This document shows positions 5,498-6,050 of a DNA stretch of 6,050 nucleotides, piece after piece. The notes beneath the pieces were generated by a model. That model worked only from the letters and a program-made list of their open reading frames with translations, was not told the DNA's origin and searched no databases. Source of the DNA: JALXCG01 sp026991065 [NCBI: Gemmatimonadota bacterium] (GTDB lineage Bacteria; GCA-2686955); the NCBI GenBank assembly GCA_026991065.1, contig JALXCG010000415.1:1-6050 (forward strand). The letters run 5' to 3'. How positions within the stretch are numbered: the first letter of the stretch is position 1; every line of letters begins with the position of its first letter. The position numbers and the translations under genes were made by a program.

Positions 5498-6050
5498 GCC
5501 CCACGCCCGCGGTCCGGCGATCCCCGCTCCTGCGGGTGATGCCCTTGCGATCCAGATACTCCAAGAGCGGAATCAGATACTTGCGGGTGCAGCCAAAGCG
5601 CTCTCGCACATCGCCGACCGATATCTCCCCCTGAGCGCGGAGCATTTCGATCACACCCTCTTCGATTTCACTGAGCGCGGCCTGGGTCATCACCAGGTCC
5701 TGGGTCAGGCGCACCAACTCGCCGGAGTCCAGCAGAGCGTGGAGCATGGCTCGCGAGTGCTCCGGATCCGATGAGGCTTGGATTACCTGCTCCGGTGCCG
5801 GGGGCACAAAGCGCGATTCACCGCCCAGTGCTTCTTGCCAGCGCTTCTGTTCGGAGCGGTCTTTTTCGGTGAAACGGACTTGGAATTCGGGGCGGGCGAC
5901 GCGCCCCTCCTGCTGGCGCACAATTTTCTGCTGAATCGCCAACTCCACGACGGATGAACCTGAAATGCCGGGAAACTGCGCGGTGATTCGGCTGGCCGCT
6001 TCGTTGGATGGCAGTCCCGGCTGCAGACGGTGCCGCCGGTGGTGAGCGTC
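5472..6050 (-). CDS. selB: selenocysteine-specific elongation factor SelB, C-terminal part
   Basis: SelB is an EF-Tu-like GTPase that brings selenocysteinyl-tRNA to UGA codons by binding a SECIS hairpin in the mRNA with its C-terminal winged helices. Only the last 192 residues are in the window. The frame is open to the right edge, so the GTPase domains lie outside. Visible are a winged-helix segment with HRLQPGLPSNEAASRI (about 7-22 of the fragment, like the SelB pattern H-x-L-x-PG-P-x-E-x-x-SR), a middle region ending with an EFQVRF strand, and the last winged helix. The last winged helix has VRERFGCTRKY (148-158), LLEYLDRKG (162-170) and ITRRSGDRR (171-179), the pattern typical of the SECIS-binding domain. 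A 13-residue tail follows. A GTG codon at 5948 is internal, not a start. The stop (TAG, 5472-5474 on the plus strand as CTA) lies inside murA. Identification rests on the winged-helix motifs alone, without the GTPase part. Confidence 0.88.
   Translation of the reverse strand, partial: DAHHRRHRLQPGLPSNEAASRITAQFPGISGSSVVELAIQQKIVRQQEGRVARPEFQVRFTEKDRSEQKRWQEALGGESRFVPPAPEQVIQASSDPEHSRAMLHALLDSGELVRLTQDLVMTQAALSEIEEGVIEMLRAQGEISVGDVRERFGCTRKYLIPLLEYLDRKGITRRSGDRRTAGVGLTPERAES

Noticed and set aside
5506-5535. CCCGC...GCGGG pairing beyond murA as a bidirectional terminator.
   Set aside because: It lies inside the selB coding sequence, has a long loop and no T-run on either side.

Overview
This window is a core-genome segment of a GC-rich bacterium. 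On the plus strand it carries, in order, rho (transcription termination factor), rpmE (ribosomal protein L31), prfA (peptide chain release factor 1), prmC (release factor glutamine methyltransferase) and murA (UDP-GlcNAc enolpyruvyl transferase). The 3' end of selB, the selenocysteine-specific elongation factor, runs in from the right edge on the minus strand. From memory of genome neighbourhoods, the order rho-rpmE-prfA-prmC-murA is typical of deltaproteobacterial lineages (Desulfobacterota, Myxococcota and relatives) and related GC-rich Gram-negative phyla. The sequence alone does not fix the taxon. selB shows that the organism very probably makes selenoproteins.

Layout. Positions 1-596 hold no recognisable gene. 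A good -35 box (TTGACA, 133-138) lies far upstream of rho, so the rho mRNA may have a leader of about 430 nt. That stretch contains a C-rich, G-poor patch (311-370), two competing hairpins, a nested stem-loop (399-460) and a small Arg-rich open frame (464-553). rho (597-1850) is followed by a 144-nt gap with its own candidate promoter. Then come rpmE (1995-2201), prfA (2271-3350), prmC (3347-4216, 4-nt overlap with prfA) and murA (4226-5497, 9-nt gap), which look like one transcription unit. murA and selB converge and overlap by 26 bp (5472-5497), with no visible intrinsic terminator.

How the genes fit together. Most of the cluster serves gene expression: Rho ends transcripts, L31 is a large-subunit ribosomal protein, RF1 releases peptides at UAA/UAG, and PrmC methylates the GGQ glutamine of RF1. 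MurA performs the first committed step of peptidoglycan synthesis. All visible key residues are intact and no gene is broken. All four genes downstream of rho start with GTG. I see no mobile element, CRISPR array, tRNA, rRNA or phage gene. The coding part is ordinary; the least explained part is the rho leader, followed by the murA/selB overlap.
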